Positions 33,594-44,455 of a stretch of DNA of 64,000 nt are shown piece after piece. The notes beneath the pieces were generated by a model that searched no databases, was not told the origin of the DNA, and was given only the letters and a program-made list of their open reading frames with translations. The DNA comes from Bradyrhizobium sp. AZCC 1610 (lineage in GTDB: Bacteria > Pseudomonadota > Alphaproteobacteria > Rhizobiales > Xanthobacteraceae): the NCBI RefSeq assembly GCF_036924515.1, contig NZ_JAZHRR010000001.1, positions 1,707,001-1,771,000 on the forward strand, in the 5' to 3' direction. Position 1 is the stretch's first letter. Each line of letters begins with the position of its first letter. The translations under genes and the position numbers were made by a program.

Positions 33594-34867
33594 AATTGTC
33601 CTTGGGCTGCATCGCCGACGACTATACCGGCGCCTCCGATCTCGCCAACACGCTGACCCGTCAGGGTCTGCGCACGGTGCAGACCATCGGCGTGCCATCG
33701 GACGATTTGGCATTGCCCGAGGTCGACGCGGTGGTGGTGTCGCTCAAGAGCCGTTCGATCGAGGCTGATGTTGCGGTTGATCGTTCGCGCGCGGCGGAGA
33801 AATGGCTGCGCGGCCGCGGCGCCGGCCATGTGCTGTTCAAGATCTGCTCGACCTTCGATTCCACCGACGCCGGCAATATCGGTCCCGTGATGGATGCGCT
33901 GCGCGCCGATTGCAGCGAGACAATCGTGCTGGTGACGCCGGCCTTTCCGGAAACCGGCCGCACCGTCTATCAGGGCAATCTGTTCGTCGGCGCCGTGCCG
34001 CTTAACGAAAGCCCGTTGAAGGACCATCCGCTCAATCCAATGCACGATTCCAACCTGGTGCGGGTGCTGGCGCGCCAGAGCCAGACCAAGATCGGACTGG
34101 TCGATCTCGCGACGCTTTCGCGCGGCGCGGATGCGGTTCGCGGACGCCTTGCCGATCTCGCGGGAAAGAACATCGGCGCCGCGATCATCGACGCCGTGTT
34201 CGACCGCGATCTGGAAACCATCGGGGATGTCGCGCTGGACCACCGCCTGTCCGTCGGCGCGTCCGGTATCGGGCTCGGCATCGCCCGGGCGCTGGTCGCT
34301 TCCGGCAAGGTCAAATCGGCTTTGGCCGGTGCGGTCTCCAGCGCGCCGGTCGGCGGACCGGCGGCGTGCCTGGCGGGGAGCTGTTCGCAGGCGACGCTGG
34401 CGCAGATCGCCAACGCCGAAAAGACCATGGCCGTGCTGCATCTCGATCCCGAACAGATCATCGCCGGGCCTGCCGAGGTACGGCGGGCGCTCGGCTGGGC
34501 GAGTGACCGAATCAGCGGCGGCCCGATCCTGATCGCCAGCAGTTCGACGCCGGATCAGGTCGCAGCTCTGCAATCTCGTCATGGCCGCGATGCAGCCGGA
34601 CATGCCATCGAGCAGGCGATGGCCGACATCGCCGAAGGTCTGGTGCGCTCGGGCGTGCGGCGATTGGTGGTCGCCGGTGGTGAAACTTCAGGCGCCGTGG
34701 TCGATCGCCTGCGCATTCCCGGATTCCTCGTAGGCGCAGAAATCGCTGCAGGAGTGCCGGTTTTAAGCGCTGTTGGCGCCGACAGAGGCGAGATGTTGCT
34801 TGCCCTGAAATCGGGCAATTTCGGCGGGCCTGAGTTTTTTTCCGATGCGCTGAAGCTGATGCGCTGA
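33590..34867 (+). CDS. otnK: OtnK-like 3-oxo-tetronate kinase (four-carbon acid sugar kinase)
   Basis: A 425-residue kinase of the DUF1537 family. The N-terminal substrate domain starts LGCIADDYTGASDLANTL, the family hallmark; the C-terminal nucleotide-binding domain contains VVAGGETSGAVVDRLRIPGF and GNFGGPEFFSDALKLM. It phosphorylates 3-oxo-tetronate at O4. The GTG start at 33590 overlaps the otnI stop by 4 bp. It ends the operon; the following 187 bp before the first chemoreceptor hold no gene. Confidence 0.93.
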   Translation: MKLSLGCIADDYTGASDLANTLTRQGLRTVQTIGVPSDDLALPEVDAVVVSLKSRSIEADVAVDRSRAAEKWLRGRGAGHVLFKICSTFDSTDAGNIGPVMDALRADCSETIVLVTPAFPETGRTVYQGNLFVGAVPLNESPLKDHPLNPMHDSNLVRVLARQSQTKIGLVDLATLSRGADAVRGRLADLAGKNIGAAIIDAVFDRDLETIGDVALDHRLSVGASGIGLGIARALVASGKVKSALAGAVSSAPVGGPAACLAGSCSQATLAQIANAEKTMAVLHLDPEQIIAGPAEVRRALGWASDRISGGPILIASSSTPDQVAALQSRHGRDAAGHAIEQAMADIAEGLVRSGVRRLVVAGGETSGAVVDRLRIPGFLVGAEIAAGVPVLSAVGADRGEMLLALKSGNFGGPEFFSDALKLMR

Positions 34868-35054
34868 TCGCCTCAACGGCGTTCATGTCCCTGTGAGGCC
34901 GGCCCGCGTCGGTATTTTTGCCAACGCGCGTTAACTCTACCTGAGGGCGCATCGGGTTTGATGTCGGCAAGGCATCCTCCGTCTTCCAGCCTTCCCGCCG
35001 TGCCACCATCCGGCGTGCTCCCCCGGCGCGCCCAAGACCAAGAGATTCGGACCC

Positions 35055-36746
35055 ATGCTCGCCAGGTACTCCATCCGCACCAAGATCATCGCCGTGGTTG
35101 CCTTCCTGCTAGTCGCCATGACGGGCATGGGGCTGCTCGCGGTCCGGAACATGCGGGCCATCAACGCCAACACGGTGGACATCGCGACAAGCTGGATGCC
35201 GAGCGTTCGCGTGCTGGGTGACTTGCGCGCCGGCGTCATCACCTATCGCAACGTGATCCGCGAGCACATGCTGAGCGAGACGCTGGAAGAAAAGCTGGCG
35301 ACGGAAAAGACCCTGGCTGCCGTGATCGAGGCCAACAACAAGATTCGCGCAGCCTATGAGCCGCTGATTACGTCGCCGGAAGAGCGCGCGCTGTATAGTG
35401 AGTGGGCGCAGCTCTGGGACAAATACCGCAGGGGCACCCAGGAAGTCATGGAACTGTCCCGCAATGCGGTCGGCCAGATTCCCACTGAAGCCAACGACCT
35501 GAATGCAACGACCGTGAACAAGATCGGGCTTCAGGCCGATGCCGTCCTGAAGAAGAGTATCGACCTCAACAACGCAGGCGCCGACAAGGCGGCACAGGAA
35601 GCGGTCGACAGCTACGCTTCCGCCTTGATCATTCTGGCCGTGATCCTTGGCGCGGCCGTGCTTATCGGCATCGCCGTCAGCTATTATCTGGTTCACGACG
35701 TATCTGATGGCATCGCCTCGATCGTCACCCCGATGCAGGCGCTCGGCCAGGGCGATCTGAGCGCGGATGTGCCGCATCAGGGCAAGAAGACCGAAATCGG
35801 CGCGATGGCGGACACCTTGCAGATATTCAAGCAGGCGCTGATTGCCAAGAAGGCCGCCGACGAGGCCGCAGCGCTCGATGCCGAAGCCAAGATCGAGCGC
35901 GGCCGGCGGGTCGACGGCATCACCCGTAATTTTGAAAACGTGATCGGCGAGATCGTCCAGACCGTGTCGTCGGCGTCGACCCAGCTCGAAGCTTCGGCCG
36001 GCACGCTGTCGGCGACCGCCGAACGCTCGCAGGCCCTGACCACGGCTGTGGCCTCGGCCTCCGAAGAGGCCTCCACCAACGTGCAGTCGGTGGCGTCTGC
36101 GACCGAAGAGCTTTCCACCTCGGTCGGCGAGATCGGCCGCCAGGTGCAGGAATCGGCGCGGATGGCGACGGATGCGGTCGGTCAGGCCCGTGTCACCAAC
36201 GATCGGGTCAGCCAATTGTCCAAGGCGGCGAGCCGGATCGGCGACGTGGTCGAGCTCATCAACACCATCGCCGGCCAGACCAACCTGCTCGCGCTCAACG
36301 CCACCATCGAGGCGGCGCGCGCCGGTGATGCCGGCCGCGGCTTTGCCGTGGTGGCCTCGGAGGTGAAGGCGCTGGCGGAGCAGACGGCAAAGGCTACCGG
36401 CGAGATCAGCCAGCAGATTACCGGCATCCAGGGCGCGACCCAGGAATCGGTGAATGCGATCAAGGAGATCAGCGGCACCATTGAAAGGCTGGCGGAGATC
36501 TCCTCGACGATTGCGGCGGCGGTGGAAGAGCAGGGCGCGGCGACACAGGAAATCTCCCGAAACGTGCAGCAGGCGGCCCAGGGTACCCAGCAGGTTTCCT
36601 CCAACATCACCGACGTGCAGCGCGGTGCCGGCGAGACCGGCGCGGCCTCCTCGCAGGTGCTGTCGGCGGCGCAGTCGCTGTCGGGCGACAGCAACCGCCT
36701 CCGGCACGAGGTCGGCAAGTTTCTGGAGTCGGTCCGGGCAGCCTGA
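35055..36746 (+). CDS. Methyl-accepting chemotaxis protein 1 (four-helix-bundle sensor)
   Basis: A 563-residue transmembrane chemoreceptor. TM1 is about residues 8-30, a helical periplasmic domain of about 160 residues of the 4HB_MCP type follows, and TM2 is about 191-213. HAMP follows ([18 protein letters not shown]), and the cytoplasmic signalling domain (about 290-563) contains the hairpin tip [20 protein letters not shown] then [20 protein letters not shown], which contacts CheA and CheW. There is no CheR-tethering pentapeptide; it ends in VRAA. It is the first of four such receptors in a row. The ligand is unknown. Confidence 0.93.
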   Translation: MLARYSIRTKIIAVVAFLLVAMTGMGLLAVRNMRAINANTVDIATSWMPSVRVLGDLRAGVITYRNVIREHMLSETLEEKLATEKTLAAVIEANNKIRAAYEPLITSPEERALYSEWAQLWDKYRRGTQEVMELSRNAVGQIPTEANDLNATTVNKIGLQADAVLKKSIDLNNAGADKAAQEAVDSYASALIILAVILGAAVLIGIAVSYYLVHDVSDGIASIVTPMQALGQGDLSADVPHQGKKTEIGAMADTLQIFKQALIAKKAADEAAALDAEAKIERGRRVDGITRNFENVIGEIVQTVSSASTQLEASAGTLSATAERSQALTTAVASASEEASTNVQSVASATEELSTSVGEIGRQVQESARMATDAVGQARVTNDRVSQLSKAASRIGDVVELINTIAGQTNLLALNATIEAARAGDAGRGFAVVASEVKALAEQTAKATGEISQQITGIQGATQESVNAIKEISGTIERLAEISSTIAAAVEEQGAATQEISRNVQQAAQGTQQVSSNITDVQRGAGETGAASSQVLSAAQSLSGDSNRLRHEVGKFLESVRAA

Positions 36747-36988
36747 CATCCGGCCGGCGGCAGACGGAGGGCCCGGCTGCCGAAAAAGGACGGGCTTTTC
36801 GCGCGTAACGCGAAATCGATAACGCTACAACCAGGTTGGGTCTTCCGTAGTTTCACAAGCGGAAATTAACCGGTCCCCACTACGCTGGCCCCGCATCTCC
36901 GGGATTCGCGCGCGAAGGTTGCTGGTTCCTTTGCGCCGCAAATTCCGCCTTTCGGAAAACTGCTTCAGAAGAATTTGGGGTCGTCGAC

Positions 36989-39019
36989 ATGATCAAGCTC
37001 AACCGTATCGGAAACAAACTGGGCTTGGCCGGGGCGGTCGGCGTCTTGCTGGCGATCGGCATGGTGGCCAACCAGATGGTCACCGAATCGAGAATCGAGG
37101 AAGGCAGCGGGCACGCCGCCCGGTCGCAACAGGTGGCCGACAACTCGCTCTCCGCGCATATCGACCTGCGCAAGATTCAGCTTGCCGCCAGCGCCGTCAG
37201 GCTGGCGAGAACCCCCGCCGAGGTCGAAAGGACCGTGGCCGATTTGCAGCGCCACAAAGCGAGCGAAGCAAAGGAACTGGATGCCGCGCTCGCAACCGCC
37301 CAGCGGCCGGACGCCAGGGAGCGGCTGCAGAAGATCAAGGCGTTGATGGACGGCTTTACCGCCGCCGTGGAAGATCTCGCCAAGGCGCAGACCACGTTGC
37401 TTACGCAGATCGAGAAGCGCTCGGTCGTCTCGGAGGAATGGACCAAGGCGGTCAATGCCCAGTTGGGTTCGCCGACCATGGCGAAGCTGGACAATCGCCT
37501 CGAGATCGAACGTTTGCTGTTTCAGGCCGACGGAAAGGTAAACGCATTGCGGGCAGCCGCCTGGAAACTCGGCGCCACCGGCGACGCCAGCCTGGTCACC
37601 GAGATGGGCAAGACCGAGGCCTCGCTGAAGGATGTTTTCAACAAGCTGCGCGGTGAAGCCGACGACCGCGAATTGCTGGTCGTGGTCAGCAACCTGTCCT
37701 CGATCGTCAAGCGCTTCCTCGCCGCCAATGAGGAAGCTGTAAAGACCGAGCAGTCGAAAAACGACATCATCGCCAATCGTACGGTCAAGGCCGCCGCAGA
37801 TGTCGCCGATCTGATGGAAGCCACCGTCGATAGCGCGCAAAAGGATGCGAAGACCTCCAAGGACGAGGTCATGGCCGATACCGGGCGTGCCAACCGCATC
37901 AACCTGATCATGGCGATCATCGTCGTCATCTCGCTGATCGCCTCGGTCGTGTTTTCCTTCCTCGGGGTCGCGCGTCCGATGACGCGCCTGAACGGTGCGT
38001 TGGGCAGGATGGCCGGCGGCGATCTCGACGTCGAGATTCCCGGCGCCGGCCGCGGCGACGAAATCGGCGACCTCGCCAAGACGGTGACGGTCATCCGCGA
38101 GAACGCCGAGCACAAGGCGCGCGAGGAAGCCGGAGCCAAGGTCGAGCAGGACCAGGTCGCGGCGCAGCGGCGCAAGGCCGAAATGATCAAGCTCGCCGAC
38201 GATTTCGAAGGTGCGGTCGGCAAGATCGTGGAGACCGTGTCGTCGGCGTCTACCGAACTCGAATCCGCCGCCGGCACGCTGACGGCGACCGCCGAACGCG
38301 CCCAGGAGCTGACCACGATGGTGGCCGCGGCTTCCGAGGAAGCCTCTACCAATGTGCAGTCGGTGGCTTCCTCCACCGAGGAGATGGCCTCGTCCATCAC
38401 CGAGATCGGACGTCAGGTCCAGGAATCGGCGCGGATGGCCAATGAGGCCGTCGATCAGGCCCGCACCACCAATGGCCGGGTCAGCGAATTGGCGAAGGCG
38501 GCGGCCCGCATCGGCGCAGTGGTCGAACTCATCAACACCATCGCCGAGCAGACCAACTTGCTGGCGCTCAACGCCACCATCGAGGCGGCCCGCGCCGGCG
38601 ACGCCGGCCGCGGTTTTGCCGTCGTGGCGTCTGAGGTAAAGGCGCTGGCGGAGCAGACCTCGAAGGCGACCGGCGAGATCGGCCAGCAGATCACCGGCAT
38701 CCAGGCAGCGACCGAGGAGTCCGTCGGGGCGATCCAGGCGATCAGCAGCACCATCGAAAAGCTGTCGGAGATATCCTCGACCATTGCGGCCGCCGTGGAA
38801 GAGCAGGGCGCCGCAACCCAGGAAATCTCCCGCAATGTGCAGCAGGCCGCCCGGGGCACCCAGCAGGTCTCCGCCAACATCACCGACGTGCAGCGCGGCG
38901 CCGGCGAGACCGGCACGGCGTCCTCGCAGGTGCTCTCCTCGGCCCAGTCGCTGTCTTCGGACTCAGGCCGTCTCAAGCGCGAGGTCGGCAAGTTCCTCAA
39001 TTCGGTGCGGGCGGCATAA
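36989..39019 (+). CDS. Methyl-accepting chemotaxis protein 2 (long helical sensor)
   Basis: A 676-residue receptor. TM1 is about residues 11-29; the periplasmic part of about 275 residues is all helical, long enough for a helical bimodular (HBM-like) domain as in sensors of organic acids; TM2 is the [20 protein letters not shown] segment. HAMP ([18 protein letters not shown]) and the signalling domain follow, with [20 protein letters not shown] at the tip, where Glu replaces the Gly-Gln of its neighbours. The C-terminus is almost identical to those of the other three receptors. The HBM assignment is inferred from length and helicity. Confidence 0.92.
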   Translation: MIKLNRIGNKLGLAGAVGVLLAIGMVANQMVTESRIEEGSGHAARSQQVADNSLSAHIDLRKIQLAASAVRLARTPAEVERTVADLQRHKASEAKELDAALATAQRPDARERLQKIKALMDGFTAAVEDLAKAQTTLLTQIEKRSVVSEEWTKAVNAQLGSPTMAKLDNRLEIERLLFQADGKVNALRAAAWKLGATGDASLVTEMGKTEASLKDVFNKLRGEADDRELLVVVSNLSSIVKRFLAANEEAVKTEQSKNDIIANRTVKAAADVADLMEATVDSAQKDAKTSKDEVMADTGRANRINLIMAIIVVISLIASVVFSFLGVARPMTRLNGALGRMAGGDLDVEIPGAGRGDEIGDLAKTVTVIRENAEHKAREEAGAKVEQDQVAAQRRKAEMIKLADDFEGAVGKIVETVSSASTELESAAGTLTATAERAQELTTMVAAASEEASTNVQSVASSTEEMASSITEIGRQVQESARMANEAVDQARTTNGRVSELAKAAARIGAVVELINTIAEQTNLLALNATIEAARAGDAGRGFAVVASEVKALAEQTSKATGEIGQQITGIQAATEESVGAIQAISSTIEKLSEISSTIAAAVEEQGAATQEISRNVQQAARGTQQVSANITDVQRGAGETGTASSQVLSSAQSLSSDSGRLKREVGKFLNSVRAA

Positions 39020-39158
39020 GGCCGCCGACCGCGCAAGGCGCCCGGTCATTAGAATCCCGTATATCTACTGAGTACAAAATTAACGAGAAGAAAGCGGCTG
39101 ACCTATACGATTCCGCGCAATGGGACGGACGACCCCCGTCGTCGCGCGGAGATCACGC

Positions 39159-40859
39159 ATGTTTGCAATGATGCATCGGGCCAGGATGACCGTTGGCCGA
39201 AAGATTTATGCCCTCATCTGCCTCAGCTTCATCGGGCTCCTGGGCGTGACCTTTCTCGAATCGCGCGAATTGGCATCGAGCCTCGACCAGCAGAAACAGA
39301 TCGAGCTGCGGCACCTCGGTGACCTCGCGCTCGGCATCATCAAGGAAGAGCATGCCGCGGTGCAGAAGGGCGGCGTTTCGGACGCCGACGCCCAGAAGCG
39401 CGCGATGGCGCGGATCGCGGCGCTCCGCTACGGCAGCAACGACTATTTCTGGATCAACGACATGCATCCGAAAATGGTGATGCATCCGATCAGGGCCGAG
39501 ATGAACGGCAACGATCTGTCGAGCTACAAGGATCCGAACGGCAAGCTGCTGTTCGTCGACTTCGTCGATACGGTCAAAAAGAGCGGCTCAGGCTTCGTTC
39601 CCTATGAGTGGCCCAAGCCGGGCTTCAACACGCCGCAGCCGAAATTGTCCTACGTGGTCGGCTTCGCGCCGTGGAACTGGGTCGTCGGCACCGGCGTCTA
39701 CATCGACGACCTGAAGGCGCAGACCTGGGCTTCGACCCAGCGGTCCCTGATCGTTGCCGGCGTGATCCTGCTGTTTACGCTCGTGGTGTCGATCTTCGTG
39801 GCGCGTAGCGTCACCGGTCCGCTGCAACGGATGACGGCCGCGATGAATGATCTCGCCAGCGGCAATCTTGCCGTCGAGGTGCCCGGCGTCGGACGCGGCG
39901 ACGAGGTCGGCGAGATGGCCAAGGCAGTCGAGATCTTCAAGAGCAATGCCGTCGCCCGTCAGACGCTGGAGGCCGAGCAGCGCGAAGCGGAGATCCGCGC
40001 GACGAGCGGTCGCAAGGCGGACATGCACAAGATGGCCAACGATTTCGAAGCCGCCGTCGGCCAGATCGTCGAAGCGGTATCGTCGGCATCGAGCCAGCTC
40101 GAAGTATCCGCGGGCACGCTGACCGCGACCGCGGAACGCGCGCAGGAACTCGCAACAACGGTCGCGGCGGCCTCCGAGGAAGCCTCGACCAATGTGCAGT
40201 CGGTGGCGTCGGCCACTGAGGAGATGGCGTCGTCCGTCACCGAGATCAGCCGTCAGGTCCAGGACTCGGCGCGAATGGCTTCTGACGCCGTCGGCCAGGC
40301 CCGTACCACCACCGAGCGTGTCAGCGAACTATCGAAAGCGGCAACCCGCATCGGCGACGTCGTCGAGCTGATCAACACCATCGCGGGCCAGACCAACCTG
40401 CTTGCGCTCAACGCCACCATCGAGGCGGCGCGCGCCGGCGAAGCAGGCCGCGGCTTCGCGGTCGTGGCGTCCGAGGTAAAGGCGCTGGCCGAGCAGACCG
40501 CAAAGGCCACCGGCGAGATCGGCCAGCAGATCACCGGCATCCAGGCCGCGACCCAGGAATCCGTGAACGCGATCCAGGCGATCAGCGGCACCATCGAGAA
40601 GCTGTCGGAGATCTCGTCGACCATCGCAGCGGCCGTGGAAGAACAGGGTGCCGCGACGCAGGAAATCTCGCGCAACGTGCAGCAGGCGGCGACGGGTACC
40701 CAGCAGGTGTCCTCCAATATTACCGACGTGCAGCGCGGCGCCAGCGAAACCGGATCGGCGTCCTCGCAGGTGCTTGCGGCGGCGCAATCGCTGTCGGGCG
40801 ACTCCAACCGCCTCAAGCTCGAGGTCGGCAGGTTCCTCGACTCGGTGCGGGCGGCCTGA
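39159..40859 (+). CDS. Methyl-accepting chemotaxis protein 3 (single Cache sensor)
   Basis: A 566-residue receptor. TM1 is about residues 17-34; the periplasmic domain is a single Cache type, shown by [40 protein letters not shown] and [20 protein letters not shown]. These are the sCache_2 hallmarks of receptors for small organic acids. TM2 is about 190-213, followed by HAMP and the shared signalling domain. The ATG at 39159 is preferred because GGAG lies 7 bp upstream; the in-frame ATG at 39120 has none. Confidence 0.92.
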   Translation: MFAMMHRARMTVGRKIYALICLSFIGLLGVTFLESRELASSLDQQKQIELRHLGDLALGIIKEEHAAVQKGGVSDADAQKRAMARIAALRYGSNDYFWINDMHPKMVMHPIRAEMNGNDLSSYKDPNGKLLFVDFVDTVKKSGSGFVPYEWPKPGFNTPQPKLSYVVGFAPWNWVVGTGVYIDDLKAQTWASTQRSLIVAGVILLFTLVVSIFVARSVTGPLQRMTAAMNDLASGNLAVEVPGVGRGDEVGEMAKAVEIFKSNAVARQTLEAEQREAEIRATSGRKADMHKMANDFEAAVGQIVEAVSSASSQLEVSAGTLTATAERAQELATTVAAASEEASTNVQSVASATEEMASSVTEISRQVQDSARMASDAVGQARTTTERVSELSKAATRIGDVVELINTIAGQTNLLALNATIEAARAGEAGRGFAVVASEVKALAEQTAKATGEIGQQITGIQAATQESVNAIQAISGTIEKLSEISSTIAAAVEEQGAATQEISRNVQQAATGTQQVSSNITDVQRGASETGSASSQVLAAAQSLSGDSNRLKLEVGRFLDSVRAA

Positions 40860-40880
40860 TCATACTGACTGTTCGGTCCG

Positions 40881-40903
40881 AAGCCGGCTCCTCATGCCGG
40901 CTT
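40881..40903 (+). terminator. Hairpin after the third chemoreceptor gene
   Basis: A perfect 8-bp stem AAGCCGGC/GCCGGCTT with a 7-nt loop, 21 bp after the stop. Only a short T run (TTT) follows, so it is a weak candidate. A second hairpin, GCTGCC-TTCA-GGCAGC, lies about 35 bp further on. Confidence 0.5.
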
Positions 40904-40991
40904 TGTGACCGCCGACGATCCGAATCAGAAGCGCAAGCTGCCTTCAGGCAGCCTGTTGTTCGGCTGCATGAGGAGCAGGAAACATCCCTAG

Positions 40992-41137
40992 ATCGCAAAA
41001 TTGCGATTGCGGCATGGGCCGACCAATCGCCCTGAGTGAAACTGACGGCGAATGTGGCCAATGAATTTCGGAAATCGGGAAAACTTGGTAATATGCAATG
41101 GCATCGTGAAGATCTGATGCCAGCAGATCTGATGCCA
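40992..41137. promoter_or_regulatory. Palindrome and tandem direct repeat upstream of the AraC gene
   Basis: Two separate regulator-like sites lie in the 450-bp spacer between a chemoreceptor and the AraC gene. ATCGCAA-AA-TTGCGAT (40992-41007) is a perfect palindrome with a 2-bp centre. AGATCTGATGCCA occurs twice in tandem at 41110-41122 and 41125-41137, a 15-bp period. AraC-type proteins typically bind direct repeats, so the second is a plausible autoregulatory site. The rest of the spacer holds no gene. Confidence 0.5.
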
Positions 41138-41311
41138 TGTGTTCTGCGTCAATGAAGACGCGCCAGAACTCAAGACGCTTCATCCGATGGCAGGGTGCAT
41201 CGAGGCACCCGTCCGCCATCGTCAAGTTGCGCATACGATCCCTCTCAATCCCGGCTAGCGCTTTTTTTCGTTGTTGCGACGATCGCTACCGACGGCTCGG
41301 ATGACCGCCGC

Positions 41312-42280
41312 GTGTCGTTGCTTGATGAACTAGTTGAGTCTGACTTCGTGAAGATCAGCCGGTCTCCGGATATCGATCATTTCCGGAGCATCGAAGGATT
41401 GGGTGAGGCAAGCAGCATTCCGCTCGATCACCGGGACTTCGCCGCATCGTTCGCGTCGCTGAGGCTGAAAACCTGCACGGTCTATCTGCAGCGGACATTT
41501 CCGCGGATTCTTCAGATCCAATATTCCACGACCGGCGCGATCGTCGGTCTGATGATGGACGATGCGGGTTCGCTGATCCTGAATGGTGTGGAGGCCCGCG
41601 CGCCGACGTTGCTGATGGTCAAGGGCAGGGCGCAATGCGAGATCGTGGAGCAGCAGGCCAATCTGGTCGCCCTGGTGAATTTCGATTCCATCGATGATCG
41701 CGGCTGGCCGGGCGAGCTCGACCGCGCTCAGCTGATCGCAACGGAACCCGCCAAGTTCGAGGCACTTCGCACGACATTGCGCGATGTCCTGATGCTCGCG
41801 TCGCATTCGCCCGATACACTCGCTCAGCCTGATGTGATCGGGAGTGTTGAAGAATCGATCTTGCAGGCGGTCGATCTGGCGATGGCTGCGGCGTCGCCGG
41901 CGTCCGAAGGCAAGCGCCTGAGCCTGAGCCACTATCTGGCGCTGGTCCGGAAATTCGACGAGTTCGTTGCCGCGAACGCCGGCAAGACACTGTACAGCGC
42001 CGACGTGGCACGACAGCTTGGGGTCTCGGTACGGACGCTGCATAACGCCGTGGTTGCCATTCGCGGCATGAGCATGCATCGTTATATGCGGCTGCGGCGG
42101 CTGTGGAACGTGCGTCAGCAACTGCTGCGGGGGGCGTCGCCGCAATCGATCAAGGCGGTCGCGCTCGTGAACGGCTTCTGGCACATGGGCGAGTTCACTG
42201 CGCTGTATCGCGAGTTGTTTGGCGAAACGCCGCAGCAGACCTTGTCGGCGGCACGTAAGAATACGGACAGTCAGTCGTGA
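41312..42280 (+). CDS. AraC family transcriptional regulator
   Basis: The C-terminal AraC-type DNA-binding domain is clear: LYSADVARQLGVSVRTLHNA (first helix-turn-helix), GMSMHRYMRLRRLWNVRQQL, and VNGFWHMGEFTALYRELFGE with the PQQTL end (second). The N-terminal 200 residues are an effector domain with a cupin-like feel but no firm family. The start is uncertain: GTG at 41312 gives 322 residues; the frame is open to a GTG at 41195 but that extension looks non-coding. It sits between chemoreceptors 3 and 4, so it may respond to the same stimuli or simply be inserted. Confidence 0.83.
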   Translation: MSLLDELVESDFVKISRSPDIDHFRSIEGLGEASSIPLDHRDFAASFASLRLKTCTVYLQRTFPRILQIQYSTTGAIVGLMMDDAGSLILNGVEARAPTLLMVKGRAQCEIVEQQANLVALVNFDSIDDRGWPGELDRAQLIATEPAKFEALRTTLRDVLMLASHSPDTLAQPDVIGSVEESILQAVDLAMAAASPASEGKRLSLSHYLALVRKFDEFVAANAGKTLYSADVARQLGVSVRTLHNAVVAIRGMSMHRYMRLRRLWNVRQQLLRGASPQSIKAVALVNGFWHMGEFTALYRELFGETPQQTLSAARKNTDSQS

Positions 42281-42537
42281 TACCGGCGATGCGAGCGGCG
42301 ATACCGTAGTTCTACGATTTCCTCAAGTCTCTCCGCTTAGCCCCTGATTAACCATCATATGAAACCTTAGCGGCATGAGTGTCGCTCTGTGGCGAAGCCG
42401 CCGCAGGAGTCTTTCGTTCGCAACGAACCGGCTCGTCCGATTATCCGGCCCGGCGCTTTTCAACCGTGATCCCGCGTGCCGCGGGAAGCAACGGCATCGC
42501 TGCGATCTCACTGACGCCTTTTTCAAGGACGCTACTC

Positions 42538-44277
42538 ATGTCCCGTCTCATTCTGAATCTGTCGATCGGTGCCAAGCTCGGCATCGCCTCGGGCCTCGGT
42601 GTCCTGCTCGTCGTCGTGATGGTGGTCAGCCAGATGCGGGCCAACGCGGCGATGCGCGACGCGGATATGCGCAAGTCGGCGCAGCAGACGATCGCGCGAG
42701 ATGGGGTGGACGCGAAGGCGTCGATTCGCGGCATGCAGACCGGCGTCCGTGATCTCCGTCTCGCAAACAGTGCGGCAGATCTGCAGAAGGCCAATGACTA
42801 TCTGGCGGCGCGGCTCAAATCGGTGAACCGTTTTGCCGACGAGATGCTGCAATTGTCTGCCCCCGGAGAAACCCGCGCACGCACCGAGAAGCTCAAGACC
42901 AGGGCAGCAGACTATGCGAAAGCAGCCCAACAGATCGCATCGGTTCGCGGTGAAGCCGTAGCTGCGGCGGGCGGGTCCGACGCCGCCACGCGGATTGCCA
43001 AACTGAATGAAGAAGCGACCCGGATTGCCCGCGAAGTGACGCTGCCGATCGCGGCCGAACTGGAATCTCTCGCCAACCAGATCGCCGAGTCAGCGAAGCA
43101 GGGTGTGGATCAGGAAGCGGCCCGGGCCACTCGGGAAATGGCCGCCGCCGAACGGGAGTCCATGGCAGTCGGTCTCTGCACGATCCTCCTCTTGATCGGC
43201 ACTTCCGTGTTCTCGTTCTTCACGATCGCCCGCCCGATGCGCGCGCTGAGCGTGTCGATGGAGGAACTCGCGGGTGGCAACTTCGCAGTAGTGTTGCCCG
43301 GCCTGGGACGCAAGGACGAACTCGGCGCCGTCGCCGGTGCCGTCGAGAAGTTCAAGGTCGTCTCGGAACAGAAGGCGCGCGACGAGGCCGAAGCCAAGAT
43401 GAAGCAGGACCAGGTCGCAGCGCAGCAGCGCAAGGCCGATATGGTCAGGCTGGCGGATTCTTTTGAGACAGCGGTCGGCGAGATCGTCGAAACCGTGTCG
43501 TCGGCGTCTACCGAACTCGAAGCTTCCGCCGGCACGCTGACGGCAACCGCCGAGCGCGCGCAGCAAGTGACGACCATGGTGGCCGCGGCTTCGGAAGAAG
43601 CATCCACCAACGTGCAGTCGGTGGCATCGGCGACAGAGGAGCTGTCTTCCTCGGTTAACGAGATCAGCCGCCAGGTCCAGGAATCGGCGCGGATGGCCGG
43701 CGAGGCCGTGGACCAGGCCCGTCACACCAACGACCGCGTCAGCGAATTGTCGAAGGCGGCCGCCCGCATCGGCGACGTGGTCGAACTCATCAACACCATC
43801 GCCGGCCAGACCAATCTCCTGGCGCTCAATGCCACCATCGAGGCCGCGCGTGCCGGTGAAGCCGGCCGCGGTTTTGCCGTCGTGGCCTCCGAAGTGAAGG
43901 CGCTCGCCGAACAAACCGCAAAGGCCACCGGCGAGATCGGCCAGCAGATTACCAGTATCCAGGGCGCGACCCAGGAGTCGGTGAACGCGATCCAGGCAAT
44001 CAGCGGCACCATCGAACGGCTGTCGGAGATCGCATCGACGATAGCGGCGGCGGTGGAGGAGCAGGGCGCAGCGACGCAGGAAATCTCCCGCAACGTGCAG
44101 CAGGCGGCTCAGGGCACCCAGCAGGTCTCCTCCAACATCTCCGACGTGCAGCGCGGCGCCAGCGAGACCGGCTCCGCGTCGTCGCATGTGCTCTCCGCGG
44201 CGCAGTCGCTGTCGTCAGACTCCAACCGCCTCAAGCTCGAAGTCGGCAAGTTCCTGGACACGGTGCGGGCGGCTTGA
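42538..44277 (+). CDS. Methyl-accepting chemotaxis protein 4
   Basis: A 579-residue receptor. TM1 is about residues 11-32 ([20 protein letters not shown]), followed by a helical periplasmic domain of about 170 residues, TM2 about 205-226 ([20 protein letters not shown]), HAMP and the shared signalling domain. The periplasmic helices do not obviously match receptor 1, so a different ligand is likely. The ATG at 42538 has CAAGGA upstream; the frame stays open for 53 codons further, but those look non-coding. It ends in VRAA like the others. Confidence 0.92.
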   Translation: MSRLILNLSIGAKLGIASGLGVLLVVVMVVSQMRANAAMRDADMRKSAQQTIARDGVDAKASIRGMQTGVRDLRLANSAADLQKANDYLAARLKSVNRFADEMLQLSAPGETRARTEKLKTRAADYAKAAQQIASVRGEAVAAAGGSDAATRIAKLNEEATRIAREVTLPIAAELESLANQIAESAKQGVDQEAARATREMAAAERESMAVGLCTILLLIGTSVFSFFTIARPMRALSVSMEELAGGNFAVVLPGLGRKDELGAVAGAVEKFKVVSEQKARDEAEAKMKQDQVAAQQRKADMVRLADSFETAVGEIVETVSSASTELEASAGTLTATAERAQQVTTMVAAASEEASTNVQSVASATEELSSSVNEISRQVQESARMAGEAVDQARHTNDRVSELSKAAARIGDVVELINTIAGQTNLLALNATIEAARAGEAGRGFAVVASEVKALAEQTAKATGEIGQQITSIQGATQESVNAIQAISGTIERLSEIASTIAAAVEEQGAATQEISRNVQQAAQGTQQVSSNISDVQRGASETGSASSHVLSAAQSLSSDSNRLKLEVGKFLDTVRAA

Positions 44278-44320
44278 TGAGGCTGAGCCACCGCATCGGA
44301 AGATCAAGCGACGGTTTTCC

Positions 44321-44453
44321 CGTGCCCCGGACGCAGCGCAGCACGCGGTGATACGCTGCAGAGCCGGGGCCCATCTCAAGAGGGCGGCGAGTGGCCGCAG
44401 TGGGTCCCGGCTCTGCGGAGCTGCGCTACGCGCTGCACCGCGTCCGGGACACG
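44321..44453. repeat. Intergenic palindromic repeat, family G
   Basis: Nested inverted arms: outer CGTGCCCCGGACGCAGCGCA with GCGCTGCACCGCGTCCGGGA, inner CTGCAGAGCCGGGGCCCA with TGGGTCCCGGCTCTGCGG. It fills the spacer between convergent genes (chemoreceptor 4 and the thiolase-like gene), where it may terminate both. Confidence 0.85.
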
Positions 44454-44455
44454 AA

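Noticed and set aside
35109..36749. Long open frame (546 codons) antisense to the first chemoreceptor
   Set aside because: It mirrors the GC3-biased codons of the real gene; its translation is low-complexity and lacks any domain, while the plus strand has TM, HAMP and signalling motifs.
36050..44200. Tandem repeats suggestive of a CRISPR or VNTR locus
   Set aside because: The repeated DNA is the shared 3' half of four chemoreceptor genes, not short regular repeats with spacers.
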